DNA of 64,000 nt from Haemonchus contortus (GCA_000469685.2 LS997563.1:38914468-38978467); one strand, 5' to 3'; shown: positions 12,265 to 24,812, counted from the stretch's first letter. Notes: generated from the sequence alone by a model not told the origin. Made by a program: numbers and translations.

Positions 12265-14907
12265 CATCTATATCCTATTTTTATTATTGTTTTGCAAACA
12301 AGAAAACTGTTGATTGACATTATGATGGTGTCTTCGTCCCACTCGAAACCTAACCATTCTTCAAGATCTTCAATCTTAGGGTGCATTAGTATTGAATTGC
12401 GAGCAGAATTCTTTCAATTACATCTAAGACTTTATGTAGAAGTTGAAAGCACGGCATATCTTAAGTGAAGAACAGCGTGGAACCGATTTTCTACTGTTAT
12501 TTACCGATTTTCCCCTTGCATAATTTCGATAAGAAAAGTAAATTCGGAGTGTTGCAGTATTATCCCTGGCGATGCATAGCCGTCCCAAATCAGGGCCTAT
12601 TATACCAAGGCAACAAACAGCTGTTGTTTTCGAACCCATTTTTTCGGATACGTTTATGCTTCAGTAAAAACGTTTGGCTCAGTATCCTATATTCAGTAAT
12701 TCTTCCAGAAAATCGAGTCTTCTGATACCAAACTGCCTCGTCACTCTGTAAGCTACCGTACGGAAACTATGAGTTTTGATGGCCCACTTTTGAGTGCCCT
12801 TCCAGTAAACAAATTAGCAAATAGGTAAATGAGTCATAGATAGATTGATATAGTAAGAATCATTACAGTACTTGATAATAAAAGTTAATTTATACTAATT
12901 AGTTGTGCCAGTTTCTGAATTTTCAAGGCCATTAATTGTTGATTTTTCGACAATTTGTGAAAAGAAGATGCAGTTGGATTTGAATGGGAGAAAACAGTTC
13001 AATGGCATTTCCTTCTGGAATTTCAGAGCTTAAGTAAGCAGAGAATTCTGAAATTTTTAATACTTTTCCAACTTATATAGTCAGTTTCCTAGTATCGAAT
13101 ATATTCGGTTGAATAAGCACTTTCCAAATTGGGCATTCGCACTTGAGGGTTTTTTCAGTTGACGACGGGCTAGGCCCGTAGGAACAATTCAATTGTTCAT
13201 GGTGAATTTACTACATACATACATGTAACTGGTATTGAAGGATTGTGGCGGAAAGCGTCGAATTGGAAGGACATCTGATGAGCCTTCATTGACCACGAGA
13301 ATCTATCTGAGTAGCCTAATAAGTAGGGGCTCGAGTAAAATTGCCAAATGAGCTTACTCGCAAATCAGCTTTGCTTTCATATATGCTGCAGTCTCGTTGC
13401 CGGTAGTACGAAGAAGATTCAGTAGTGGAAGTGTGAAATCCGTCGACCATTCGTTGTCCATCTGATTACAAAAAAAAATTACAAAAACATCGTCACAGCT
13501 GCAAAATCAACTAAACTGAAAGATCGAATATTTCAGATTTTCAACTTGTTTTTAAATTTTTAAATTTTTGATTTCTCTGGTGAATTATTTAACTGAGGAT
13601 ATTTTTCCACATGTATCGCGTTCCCTCGGCCTATTGCCAGTAGGGAAAGCTGCCGGGGTATTCAGAAAAGGTGTGATCAGGCTGATTCAATAGGGGTTAT
13701 TTGTCATTAACAAACTGCTTCATCTGAACTTTCTATTTTTTCCGACTTATTTTCAATTTTAGTCTACTTTTTTCCGCAATAGCACGTACTTATGGGTTTT
13801 TCACCCTGACAACATTGAACGAGCAAATAGAAATTTCTCGAGAGTCTCGAGACCCTCTGCTCTGCGATTGCTCCAAACATCCGACTGCCAACTGTAAAGC
13901 GTAAAATGATATTTTACGCGGAACAAGTGTGATATTTGTGTCCAGCGGGTCGAATTACCTTCGCATTGAAATTGTAGAGGATTTCAGAGGTTTCTACTTC
14001 ACCTCGATGACTGAAAATGAAGCAGAATTCAGCTCAAAACTTTTTTTTTGCGTCCCTCGGACATCTACATGCTCCTCATCGTCAGTGTTTAATTGTTGAC
14101 CACTAGTTATAGTCATTAATAAATTTTGATAAATGAGTCCATAGAAGGTGATTAATACCTAGTTATTGTATCCCTAGATGACGCGCTGATTTTTTTTTCT
14201 TGATTTTTTGTTTTTGACTAACTTATTTTGATTTTTTTGCTAGCTGATTTTTCAATTTTTTTTGAAGATTTTGAAATTCGAACAGAAACTATGAAATGGT
14301 AACCATTATTAGCTCCATTCCAAATATCAGATGCAATATTAATATAGATAATGATAATATTAATATGGATATTTTATGATTTTCATCCACTTCACGCGTC
14401 TAACTTTGCGGCAACGGACAAATACTTCTGATGTGTCATGGGAATCCTGGTAATCATGTAGGCTTACACATAGTGAATTCTAAAAAATATAAATCACCAT
14501 TTTTTCTTGAGTTTTTTCGGGTTAAAAGAATACATTCAAGAAATTTATGGATTTGTTCAGATCGCCACATGAAATTCATTATGAGGTCCATTTTTCAAGC
14601 ATTCAAATTTGGAAAGATTTAAAAGTGAACAAGAAAACCATTTGATTAAATTAGCTTTGATATTCGAAAGGATCTCGCAAATTCAAACAGATGTTTTTAC
14701 ACTATCGCGGAAGGATAATAAGGTGCTCTATAAGGGAGAGTTAGATGTGTTTTAGATTTTTCTCTTTATCAATAAACATTTTTTTCTTAAAATTTTACTG
14801 GATTGCTAAAAAAAACGTTGACGTACTTCCCTCATATGATTATCTTTACATCGGAGTACACATAAGTTCACTCTGATTTCAGCCACGGCCGATACGGAAA
14901 GGATTAG

Positions 14908-15170
14908 AAGAGCGGCAAAGATTGGATGCATTTCTTCCGGACGATTGAACACGACTACAAAATGTCACAACATCTGAAACATGAGGGATTTGAAGTACTC
15001 AGAAGAGTAAGGTAACTAGTAGTATCGTGAGTTTTTATCTAAAATGTAGGATTGAGATGATTGATGGAAAGGATTCAGATGGAAAAGGAGATTTTGGAAG
15101 ACTTGAGCCCATTGAAACAGAAGTAGACACTGAAGTTCTCCACTGGCTAGGTCAATATCATTTGTTGTGA
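14908..15170 (+). CDS. Possible last two exons of an unrecognised gene
   Basis: An exon-like stretch at 14908-15011 encodes KSGKDWMHFFRTIEHDY followed by KMSQHLKHEGFEVLRRVR. A donor AG|GTAACT would then join 15050-15170 (acceptor TGTAG), giving an acidic tail that starts IEMIDGKDSDGKGDFGRLEP and ends HWLGQYHLL then TGA. Phases agree and the residue mix looks coding. Against it: the intron would be only 38 bases. Also, the best acceptor (TTTCAG, exon from 14883) runs in the same frame into a TAG at 14905-14907, so the piece may be a pseudogene or may start at the weaker ATTAG site. I do not recognise the family and found no upstream exons. Confidence 0.3.
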
Positions 15171-15565
15171 CCTTCTACTTGGAGATTTTAATACTTTATT
15201 TCTTTTTAAACTATTTTTTGAAAGACGGAACTGATAGTACACAGTAGACACAGTTCTTTGTCTATGAAAAGTAAATAAGTAAATGTAAAGGAACTGATAC
15301 AGCGCTCCTATTCAGAACGGAAAGCCTTCGAGTGGGTTCAGCGTGGGAGTGGCTCATAGGCACCCAGTAGTTCCAATTCAGCCATGGCCCACCCCAGAGA
15401 ACGCCGCCCACATTCACTACGCGATATCGCCCTCGGAGAGGTTCCAACTGGGTGTGGCGACCTTATTCAACTCGGCCTCAGTTCCTTCTAATTCGGGGTT
15501 CGTAAAGCTTTCGTAAATGTTTTATAATAATTTCCCTAATAAATGTAATAGGTAGGTTTACTCAA

Positions 15566-15613
15566 GCTGGTTTACTCAAGCTCAAGCTTGGGCTTGAGCT
15601 TGAGTAAACCAGC
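15566..15613. repeat. Perfect 22-bp-arm palindrome
   Basis: Arms 15566-15587 and 15592-15613 are exact reverse complements around a 4-base TTGG spacer. The arms contain the internal direct repeat CTCAAGCT. It could be a foldback relic or a cruciform-forming site. No gene adjoins it. Confidence 0.9.
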
Positions 15614-16081
15614 CAACTTTCCTAAAACTAGTTCAAACGATTAATGTCAGAGCTTTCACCTGAGATTTTCATTTGTAATCGTTTTGCATTGTGGAGGGAG
15701 AGGGAAGGGGGAGAGGGGTGGGGGCATGAGTGTAGGCTCTTGTCTTTATTTCGAATACCTCAAAACAAGTCAGAATAGCTCTTCGTGCGTCTTACTCCAC
15801 CTCTGCCTCACCATAATCGGTATGTAGACTAATGGACCAGTTCAGAAGCAGTTTTTGTTGATTATAAAATAGATACTGTCTAGGATGGGGTTCTTTTAGA
15901 GGAATACATTCGAATATATGGGCAAATAAAGCATAGTTTCAAATGGGGTCCTTTGAAAGAACCCCTTTCTAAACACGAATTGATGGCATGTCCCATTAGG
16001 GAAGCAGATGTATCAAAGTCCTAATAAGTATGCGTCTTTTACGTGGAGGAAGAGTTTTTAAGGGGAGGGATCACGACTTTT

Positions 16082-16361
16082 GGCGTAACTCAATCCCGTC
16101 TCTCTGATGCGCCCCGCATTCGACTTCTATTCAGAACTGTAGTGGCATTTGGATAGGTTATATTGTCTATACAATGACTTGCGGTGGTCAGAGTTAATAT
16201 AAAAGAGATAACATTCATCCTCTTAGAAGGATCTGGTGCCGATTATCTGACCTCGGAACCATGAAAGGCTTGGTTGGTCGAGGTGAGTACAGATGCGGCG
16301 GGATACGATCCCCTGACATGCACGTCTGATGTGATGCGCCATTTGGCACTACACCACCTTG
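16082..16361 (-). repeat. tRNA-derived SINE, diverged copy
   Basis: It begins on the + strand with the family's 3' end (CTCAATCCCGTCTCTCTGAT) and ends with the head motif GGCACTACACCACC. It is recognisable along about 280 bases, with substitutions through the B-box region. Confidence 0.75.
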
Positions 16362-18810
16362 ATTTACCGACTCATGAAAAATCAAGTAAGGCGAGTATGA
16401 CCCCAATCACCTTTTTTTGGTCAGCATGCTTGCCTGGTTTGAGCCTTTTCCCGACATGTAGCAAGGTAGAGTGAAAGCAATTTTCGCTCTTTTCCGGCAG
16501 TGCCACTTTCAAATGTCCTTCCTTGGCTCGTATAGTCAGATAAGACGAATAAAGAATCGAAGTAGGCATGAAATTGATTCCATCGCTCAGAATAAAAGAT
16601 GGTAAGATGGCCTAGATTGGATAAATTAGAGCTTCACAAAGTAAAACTGTAGTAATTGACTCAAATCGAGCAGTCGACTCCTTATTAATCAATTAACTTC
16701 TTAATAAAGGTGATATATAGGGTGTCCAAGCAATAAAAGTATTAGAAAAGGGAGAGCAGAGGATTCGAGGCCATCTAAAAGAAAAATGGAGCTGAAATGG
16801 CATGATGACTGATTGTCATCGTCCTGAAAGCAATAGAGGATTTTTGGTCCCATGGTCGCGGGTCATAACTTCAAGACATGCCATATGAAGGCAAATTGAG
16901 TGGTAAAAGACCTGACCCGGAGAACGTAGAACCCTCTGAAGCCTTCTAGAATTTGAAAACAGCGAAAAAGGAACGGTTGAGTTCAACAAAAAGAAGGAAA
17001 TATGATTTTGATCCCACATTAGTGGCCATGGTGACCAAATTGGTGCCGTCAACGTTGGCCCCAGCGTGTGACACTGGACCGACACCACCAACCCCGCCAC
17101 GCTCATGCCTTAGCCACGCCCTTTCCAGAACATCCTTCAAAGAGATGCTGCTATTCGAGTAAGTGAACACCATCGTAACGGAAATCGTGTCAAGCAGTGG
17201 GCGGGCCTTCGGGGGGCCTTAGTTTCAGGCCTCCATTTTTTTTCATGGCAAAAACTGAATCGCTGAAATGCAGGCACGACAATACGAAGAGATGATTAAG
17301 CCTTAGTGCTGGGAAAAAACCAAAGAAAGGAGTCCTCATGTTCTGTTTATTCCATTCTAGTTGGGCCAATTCAGTTGAGCTACTTGTATTCCTTTTGAAA
17401 TTGTAAAAACATTGACTGGCTATATCTTGGGATTCCTTGTCAAATAAAAATGGGGCTATAAAACATGGCCCTACGTACTTTATATGACATCACGTGGTAA
17501 GGGAACGGGATCACAAGTCTTCTTCCCTCCTTTAGTGTTACATGACTTTGCCTTCATCATGAGCAGGAATTAAGCTCAATCGGCTGTTTTAGATCCCACT
17601 CATCGCTCGAAGGAATCGCGGCCCCTTTCTTATCAAAGGCACAGTTCACGATAAAAATGGCTACTAAGATATCCGTCTAGGGTTACTCTTCCCTCATACA
17701 CCATGTGTGCCGTGTCAGACCGCTAAGTGGTCTAAATAGGGCGTTGTAAGGGCTTGAAGTGTGGCTGTTTGCCACATCCAAAAGCGGACGAGTTCTAACG
17801 GCGCTGTTAAAGGCTACACCATCCACAAGGGAACACCCATGTAGGAAATTCCAACAGGTAACCATGAGACTAGTTACTATGGAAGCCGGTCTTGGATTTA
17901 GACTTAAGGCGGTCGGCTACTTACGCTAGTGCAACAACTGGAATCTCGTCCGAAGACCTCTTCCATGTCGTTTTCGTCATGGCAATCTCTTACAACCTCT
18001 ATTTTCACTACTTTTAGGGTAACCTTTTTTTCAGCGTAAGTCGGCGGTTTTCCTTGCTTTCTCTGCCGCTGATGCACTTTCTTAACCATCAACAATTCCG
18101 CTTTTCTTTTTGGATAGGGTACCTCAGAGTTATAGGAATCGTTCCTTCGGCTAACCACTGCTCAATGTTTACCCAGCAACGTTCTAGGCCAAAACACCTA
18201 AGAATGTCCTATATTACACGTCTAGAAGCCGTGTCTTTGCGGAAATGTTGGAGAACTCTAGAACAGATCTGTAACTACGCAAACATATTTTTTCCGGGTA
18301 TCCAATAACGTAGTGGACAGAAGCGCGTCCACTACGCTACTAAAATCTTGAAAAATTAGGTTTGCAGAGTTACAAGGGCATTTCTTTTTTAAGAGGACGT
18401 CGATCGCATTCTTCTGAACTATGTGAGCTCTGTATTAGCTGAGAATCAGCCCAAAATTGGCATCAGGTTCGCCTGATATGGTGGAAAGCATCGATGTAGG
18501 CATAGAACAGGGTCAGCAGATTACTCAGAAGGACGAATTTCTTCCGATTAGAAGTTGTTTGCAGATTCCAATGAGAAATTTATCGTCTTACATGAGTGCA
18601 AAACTAAAAATAAAAGTTCATTCCTAGAACAATTCGATAAACACATTTGTAATGAAGATTTTTTTCAAAGGATTCCTTCCTAGGATTATGGGAAACCCTA
18701 CAAAAAAATATTCTGAAGCTCCTCCTCTCATTGATAGAATTTTTCAGAGAAAGAACCATTTTTCTGATGGTTTTTATGTAAAATAAATGATAAACGACGA
18801 AGTTATCGTT

Positions 18811-19078
18811 GTTAATCATTCCCGTCTGTGGGATGAGCCCCTTCCTTGGCTTTCATTTGGAATCGCACTGACGGTTTGATTACTCATGTGGCCTACACAG
18901 TGACTAGAGGTGGTCAGCTGAAATAAAAGTCAGCGCTGGTTTCCTTCCAAACGATCCTGGAAGAAATTTACCGACATCAGAGGTATTGAAGGCTTGGTTT
19001 GTGTAGGAGAGTAAAGATTAGGAAATCGAACCAGGACTATCCATGTGTGATAGTGCGCCGCTTGCCACTACACCACCC
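18811..19078 (-). repeat. tRNA-derived SINE copy
   Basis: The family blocks appear in order: AATCATTCCCGTC, GTGGCCTACACAGTGACT, GAAGGCTTGGTTTG, GTGTGATAGTGCGCCGC, then CACTACACCACCC. The tRNA-like head is at the high-coordinate end. Confidence 0.8.
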
Positions 19079-19687
19079 ACCCTTAAAGGCACAGGTCACG
19101 AAAGAATGGTTTCGGAGACTTGCACATAGTTTGAATTCGATGCCCCCTCTGATACCATTCTTGCAGGAATTAGGTCGGAAAAGGGTCTGGATAGGGTCAA
19201 TAAGGGCAGGAACATTGGGGGACGTCAGGGCTCCGCCCCTCGCTAGGCTGACTACGGGTTCGAATTTTTCTTCACCACTTTCGCATTGGAGCGAAGTTGG
19301 TGAAAAATCGATACGCTGATTGGCAAATTGCCAGGAATGGTCAGCTGGTCGACCGCAACCACCGCAGCATGAAAGAGGGGGTTCCCATGATAATGCTAGG
19401 CTTCAACCGAGCATAAATCTTCAAATGAAAGTCAAAGAGTGTTCTTGACATTGTACAAGAACACATAAATGACCCCAAATGAAGAAAATGCGTTGCAAAT
19501 AAAAAAATTGAAATCCTAGCATGCATTTTATAAAACAACGTACTATATGGAAACTTAGGTACATTTAATCGTAAAATGATAAATATAGGGGAATCTACTC
19601 ACCTTTCTGTGCAGAACAACTGAATAAACATAAAAGTTCAGCGAAATATCAGTTGGGGAATAAATAGTTTCAAGAATCTAGTCTAAA

Positions 19688-20128
19688 TCAGCTGTTTGGG
19701 TGTTTTGTGTGCCATTGCACACATGGCGTCACATTCATGTACTTCCGCGAAAATTCACTTAACCACCGTTTTCCCATTATGAATCTCGCCCAACCACTTT
19801 TTCCTCTTTTTTTTCGGCCGTTTGTTTTCCTTTTTTTCACTGTTTTTAGCCTTTTATGCTTTACCATTGTCCTAGTGTAGGCCTTACCTACCACTATCTC
19901 TGAAATACCGGATACCCCCAAAATTGTCCTGAACTGTGCCTTTAATGTAGAATAAAAAATCAAAATGGATAGGTTCCGGAAGTTAACCGTTTCAGCCATG
20001 CAAATTTCTTTTTCCTCTGTGTTGTTACAATTTTTGAATGCTAGCCTTCTCTTTGAATTTATTGGCTCCAATTTTTTTCTGTTTACTTGTTTATTTTTGT
20101 TGTGAAGTCCGTGTTCTGTACGCATCAT
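19688..20128 (-). CDS. Basic 146-codon open frame, doubtful
   Basis: This is one of the longer ATG-initiated frames outside the retroelement. It is rich in Lys and Arg, including HKRLKTVKKRKTNGRKKRGK around residues 90-110. No domain, signal peptide or membrane segment is seen, and there is no splice or promoter evidence. It lies on the opposite strand just upstream of a copied promoter-like block (20205-20265). It may be a chance frame in AT-rich DNA. Confidence 0.15.
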   Translation of the reverse strand: MMRTEHGLHNKNKQVNRKKLEPINSKRRLAFKNCNNTEEKEICMAETVNFRNLSILIFYSTLKAQFRTILGVSGISEIVVGKAYTRTMVKHKRLKTVKKRKTNGRKKRGKSGWARFIMGKRWLSEFSRKYMNVTPCVQWHTKHPNS

Positions 20129-20204
20129 TCATGCTTGATGACGTCGCTTACTGGAAAAATGAGCTTTTGAAGGCAACAAAAAAGTTTACATCACCAACAA
20201 CTAG

Positions 20205-20265
20205 CTGTCGATAAAAGCCTACGGAAGTGGACTGAAGCACGCAAAGACTGCTTCTTCTTTTACCA
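20205..20265 (+). promoter_or_regulatory. Relic copy of the promoter/start region seen at 38.37 kb
   Basis: The order CGATAAAAGC, then CTGAAGCACG, AAAGA, TGCTTCTTCTT and TTAC matches 38365-38437, where the same blocks end in the start codon of the cysteine-repeat gene. Here the ATG position reads ACTG, so the start is broken. It is inferred to be a decayed duplicate of that 5' end. Confidence 0.45.
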
Positions 20266-21670
20266 GTGCCGCAATGTCCGAATTTTATAGAAGCGGCAAG
20301 ATTTGTAAAAACCGTTTACAAAACTAATAAACTAATAGAGTGGTCTTTGGAAGAATCCAGATGTCGTTGAAAGGAAAACAATAAAATCATCGAGGAGTAT
20401 ACGAGATTCAATCGATAATCTTGCCAGAGAGAGAGAAAGTATAGTAGCACTAATGGAGCATGGTTACTTGTTTACTTGCAGTATGGCGAACTGCAGTATG
20501 ATATTTCGTTAATTTTGTTTCTCTCACCTCTTAATCTCTCTTGTAATACAGAACCTGCGGCTCGAGCTTTTCTTTGTAGCGCGCCTTTTGAGCGCATTCA
20601 ATAAATAAATAAAAACTAAGTGACTTTACAGTTGATTTGGATATTAATATCGTAGTTGTTATTCGAGAGTCGGCTTCACTCATATCAACCGAAAATACCA
20701 CCCTTGATCCTGATTTTATACCGGAATACTAAAACTTTTATTTTTCAGAAACTTCGGAATTATTGGAGGAGATTTTGTGCAAACCATTAATGTACGAAAA
20801 GTGTGAAAATTTCGAATATACGGTACTAAATGCATTTTGCTGATATATTCTATTTCTATAAGTACTAAAAGAAGTGTGAGAATACGTGGAGATGAACCAT
20901 ATTGTATATATGCTTTGACCTTTCTTCATTTTTTCAGAAGTGTCAAAGTCACAAGTAGAGCTTTCAGGTCATTAGAAAAACAACGGCTTCCGCAGTACTT
21001 CTGAAGAAAATGAGCTAAAGGAGGAGTAAGGCTTCTCAATTCGGAAGAGGACCTGGAATGAAGCCCAAAACTATGAATACATAGGAATCTGCGATCAATG
21101 AGTGTTATGCTGAATGAATCTTTCTGCTTTTCGTATTGAACAGCCTTAAAACACCAAGTTTTTAAATCTAGAATTTCAAGTTTTCGCTCTCCGAAAGCTC
21201 ATAATTGCTCGTAATGTATAGATTCAATGCTAATCGGGATTAGTACAAAATATTGTTCGCTGCGCAGCAACGAATATTAGCTTGTAGTGTGCATCAGCTA
21301 ACTGAATTTACAGCAAACGTGCTCCATTTTGAATAATACCAGCTTCTACGAAGCCATCCAACTCGTCCCTTTTTCGAGAGTATTGAGCAGCAGTGAATAT
21401 TTCGACTGATTTTTGGCTGTTTTACTGTGCCCCTTCCGAATTTCCGCATGACAAAACCATTGTGGTCTTTTCAAGAGCCAGTCCTCAACAAAAATCTCTT
21501 CACGTATTTTTATCGCCAACTGTAAAGTGAAAATAAAGTAAAAGTATGAAATGTATGGCCTTCACAGTGTAATTCGACGAAGAACAACAGAACAGCAAAA
21601 AAAACAAAGTTGGTAGCACACCACCCAGTCCAATCCGGCTAGTTAGGTAGGTGGGCGTGCTACTAGCCGT

Positions 21671-21835
21671 CAGGGGCCGTAAGGTATGCTCCCCCGAACA
21701 GGGGAGGGTCCCATTCCCGGTAAGGTATGCTCTCGAGGAGAGCAGAGAGATAATTGCATTCGGGAAGAGCAGAGAGAGAGAGACCGGAATTGGGGGTCCC
21801 AGCCCCGAACAGGAGAGCATGCCTTACGGCCCCTG
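21671..21835. repeat. Inverted repeat with 21-base arms
   Basis: The left arm 21671-21691 (CAGGGGCCGTAAGGTATGCT...) and right arm 21815-21835 are reverse complements with one mismatch. A further partial copy of the arm core TAAGGTATGCTC sits between them at about 21722-21733. The spacer is GA-rich. This suggests a small foldback element. Confidence 0.7.
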
Positions 21836-23227
21836 TTTCAGAGACGCAGTGATACTTTGAAACAGACGCCATCAGGACTCCAGGTCATCTTTTCCTGATT
21901 TTGAAGTGCTGGATATACTCTGTGGACCTGCTCTCCTAATGAGTGCCGCACGCAGATTCCAAGCCGACTGCAGAATGTAGTAGAATCATCGGCACCGTTG
22001 GACGTATGAAGCCTGGAACGAAAAAATCCCAAGTTTTCGAAAAGGGTTTTTGAACGTTCTGAAAAATTCAAACAAGTCAAAAGTTGGTGAATAGCCTGAA
22101 GTAGGAGGAAGCATGGAAATGGTAAAAAACTAAAAATCAGTATAATAATAGAGCTGAAGGCTGGTACTCAGAAGGAGTCAATGCTCGAACATCTACCCAT
22201 CTCATTCATCCCGATTGCACACTCTCTGTACCCTCCTAACGACAGATTTTCTCTATAGAACAGCACGAAATACGGAGATTGTTCCACTGGAGTTCAGAAA
22301 GAGCCGTTTCCTTAGTGTTTGATGCAGAGTACCCAAGTCCACGCAGCCGAGTTGGACCCTAAGTAGACGCCATCTTCGCAGAGTTGGTGTCAGGTGAGCA
22401 GGAGGAGAAGTCGACCGGCCCACCTGACCTCAAACCTCCCGGAGGCTATGCTCAAACGTGGTGGGTCCAACCAATGTTAGGGGCTCGTTGGGGAATGAAC
22501 AGGCACCGGGTGAGCAGGAGAGGTGGATCGTCGCCAAGGGAAATCCGTGAATGTTAACAAACGTTGGTTCTAAGACCAAATTCAAACATGATTGAGGGAC
22601 GATCTTGCCCAGAGCATCCTTCTTCAGGAAGCTTCCCGAGCTGTTTTGGTGTATGTACCTTAAAATGCGATGAAGAATGGCCAGGTGAAATGTCATCTAT
22701 TGTAACTTCTGCCAACACAATCGAGGCACAGCAATCGTGGCTTGATGGTCAAGTGGATATGCGGTCAGAGTCACACTCACAAGGAACGGAGTTCGGATCC
22801 ATGAGAGGTGTTGTCTCATGCAATGTTCCAGATGTCCAGCTTTGCTCTCAAATCACTCAATGCGACGTATATGATAGCTGAGTATGGTCGCCTCAACAAT
22901 GCGTCTATAGCGTAAAGGATAAGTGTTAAGACTCGCGTTTCAAAGGCTTGGGTTTCGGCTTCCGTTTTGGGCTTCTCTCTTGCATTCTTACCGGAGTGTC
23001 TCATCTACCTTCAACGGATACAAGCTAAAGGGCAGCGATGTTTGTTAACGTGCTGGAAGCATCTGATGATCTCTACTACGACTTGTACAGCAGCCTAAGC
23101 AGGTCGTGCATTGAGTGGATCAATAGAAACTTACACTGATTGCTTGCAGTAGGACATAGCAGAGAAAATGTACGAAAAAAAAACCGGAAAATTCAATCAA
23201 ATCAGTAGATTCTATTACTGCGAAAAA

Positions 23228-23352
23228 ACTTAGCCGTGTGGTACTGTAGTCGCTAGCTGTACGCAATCGCACTATGAGCGACAGAGGTGATTTTATCCTG
23301 TTGTGCGCTGTGCAACTGCGTATTTCAAAGTGGTACAGTAATTCTATGCCCC
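23228..23352. mobile_element. Short MITE-like repeat, copy 1
   Basis: About 125 bases similar to 34694-34818. Shared blocks are TTAGCCGT, AGGTGATTTTA, GCAA(C/T)TGCGTATTT and GGTA(C/A)..AA.TCTA. No transposase is present. Confidence 0.5.
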
Positions 23353-24130
23353 TCTCGAGCAAAAATTTTGGAAGCGTATAAGAAAATTTCGAATAGTGCA
23401 TTTTTTGCTCTACCTTTTTTACCAGCTATTCTAAAACAGAAAACACATCGGCCAGTTTGTAGAACCCGACCATCATCTTCACGAGTAGACCTTACTATCC
23501 CACAAAGGAATTCGTGACACCATTATGGAGGGTGTCACCTCCGTTTTATCATTTTCCTCCCTCCCGTTCCTGCGACATTCACGGCATTATCTCTAGCTCA
23601 TATTATTGCTTACGAGCCTCCGTATTTGTTAACATTCCGCCACTCCTGTAAGTATTACATTTACCTTTTTTACGCTGCGCCTTTCGTTTGAAAACAGATG
23701 GCTTGGTTAAAACCACATTTCTCTCGCCAAGAGATTCTCTTGAAAAAGTGTGGAAGGCCTTATTTGCACAATCGCTCCTCGTCGTTTGTTCGAGAAAGTT
23801 TTTACATTCAAAAATACGTTTAATATTTACAGTAATCATGCGTTACGGGATATTTATTAATCACCCGGTTGATAGCACTCAAAGATTGTTTTGAGCTCCA
23901 ATACAGTTACAGCCGATAAACAACACAGAACTGGAACTTTTATTTTTTTATTGAAATACTAAACACCAACTACATACATCACCTCACTATCTAAAATTGC
24001 ACGGCGAAGACGATTGCAAACAGCACAACACGCTCAGCCAAATCTCCAAAAACATACATAACAAAAAAAGTAAATGACTTTTGTGAAAATCATGGGGAAG
24101 CAGTTATTACAGTAGGACTACTTGCTAGTA

Positions 24131-24812
24131 GGGACACTTGGTGAAAATGTAGTTGGGGGGTGCCAGCGCCCTTCCGTCTTGTTGCTCTGCGTCTCTGACC
24201 AAGGCGGCAGAGTATCCAGAGACCGCACTGGAGCGCGGACATGGGCCTACGGACTACTTGAACTCGGTTCCTTTAAATTTGCCGGATGCGTCATTTTTCT
24301 GCCCTCGTCTGGCGCACTCCCGTTTGATGTGTTCCTTGAATGTTGTGCTCGCCTGTCCAATGGGACCCCCACCACCACCGCCGTAGGCTTCACCCGGGGT
24401 GTTTTTCTCTGCGCTCTAGCCACTTGCCGTCAGGGATGCAGAGAAAGTTCAAGTAGTCACGTAACCGCGGACATGGTCTCTCAATAGTGGTAGGGAACCT
24501 ATTCTTTAGCAAGGGGAGGAGCTCCGGGGTGGGTGCGAAGTAAACGTTGTGCATAAGTTGAAATGTATAAAACAGCTCTGTAATAACAACTTTTATTCGT
24601 TTTACACACATGAAAGCTTCAAGAGATGGGATACTTCGCACCTACCCCGGAGCTCCTCCCCTTGCCAAAGAATAGCTTCCTTATCACTATTGAGAGACCA
24701 TGTCCGCGCTCCAGTGCGGTCTCGGGATACTCTGCCGCCTTGGTCAGAGACGCAGAGCAACGAGACGAAAGGGCGCTGGCACCCCCCAACTACATTTTCA
24801 CCGGGACACTTA
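24131..24812. mobile_element. Long inverted-repeat (foldback) element with a nested insertion
   Basis: The right arm (about 24633-24812) is the reverse complement of two left segments: about 24131-24242 (with TGAAAATGTAGTTGGGGGGT) and about 24466-24543 (with ACATGGTCTCTCAATAGT and GGAGGAGCTCCGGGG). The left arm is therefore interrupted by about 220 bases (24243-24465), bounded by the inverted pair GCCTACGG/CCGTAGGC near each end. The central spacer is about 90 bases. No transposase frame is visible. The right arm ends about 70 bases from the SUCLA2 stop codon, so it may enter that gene's 3' UTR. Confidence 0.75.

Noticed and set aside
15262..15447. GC-richer minus-strand frame that looked like a gene fragment
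   Set aside because: No family motif, no splice partners and interrupted on both sides.
22905..22985. tRNA-Arg-like stretch (AGCGTAAAGGATAAGTGTTA ...)
   Set aside because: The first half resembles a tRNA D-arm, but the B box is degenerate and the stems do not pair; too weak to call.
24122..24487. 121-codon plus-strand frame
   Set aside because: It is explained by the arm and insert of the foldback element; a mirrored frame exists in the other arm and no domain is seen.
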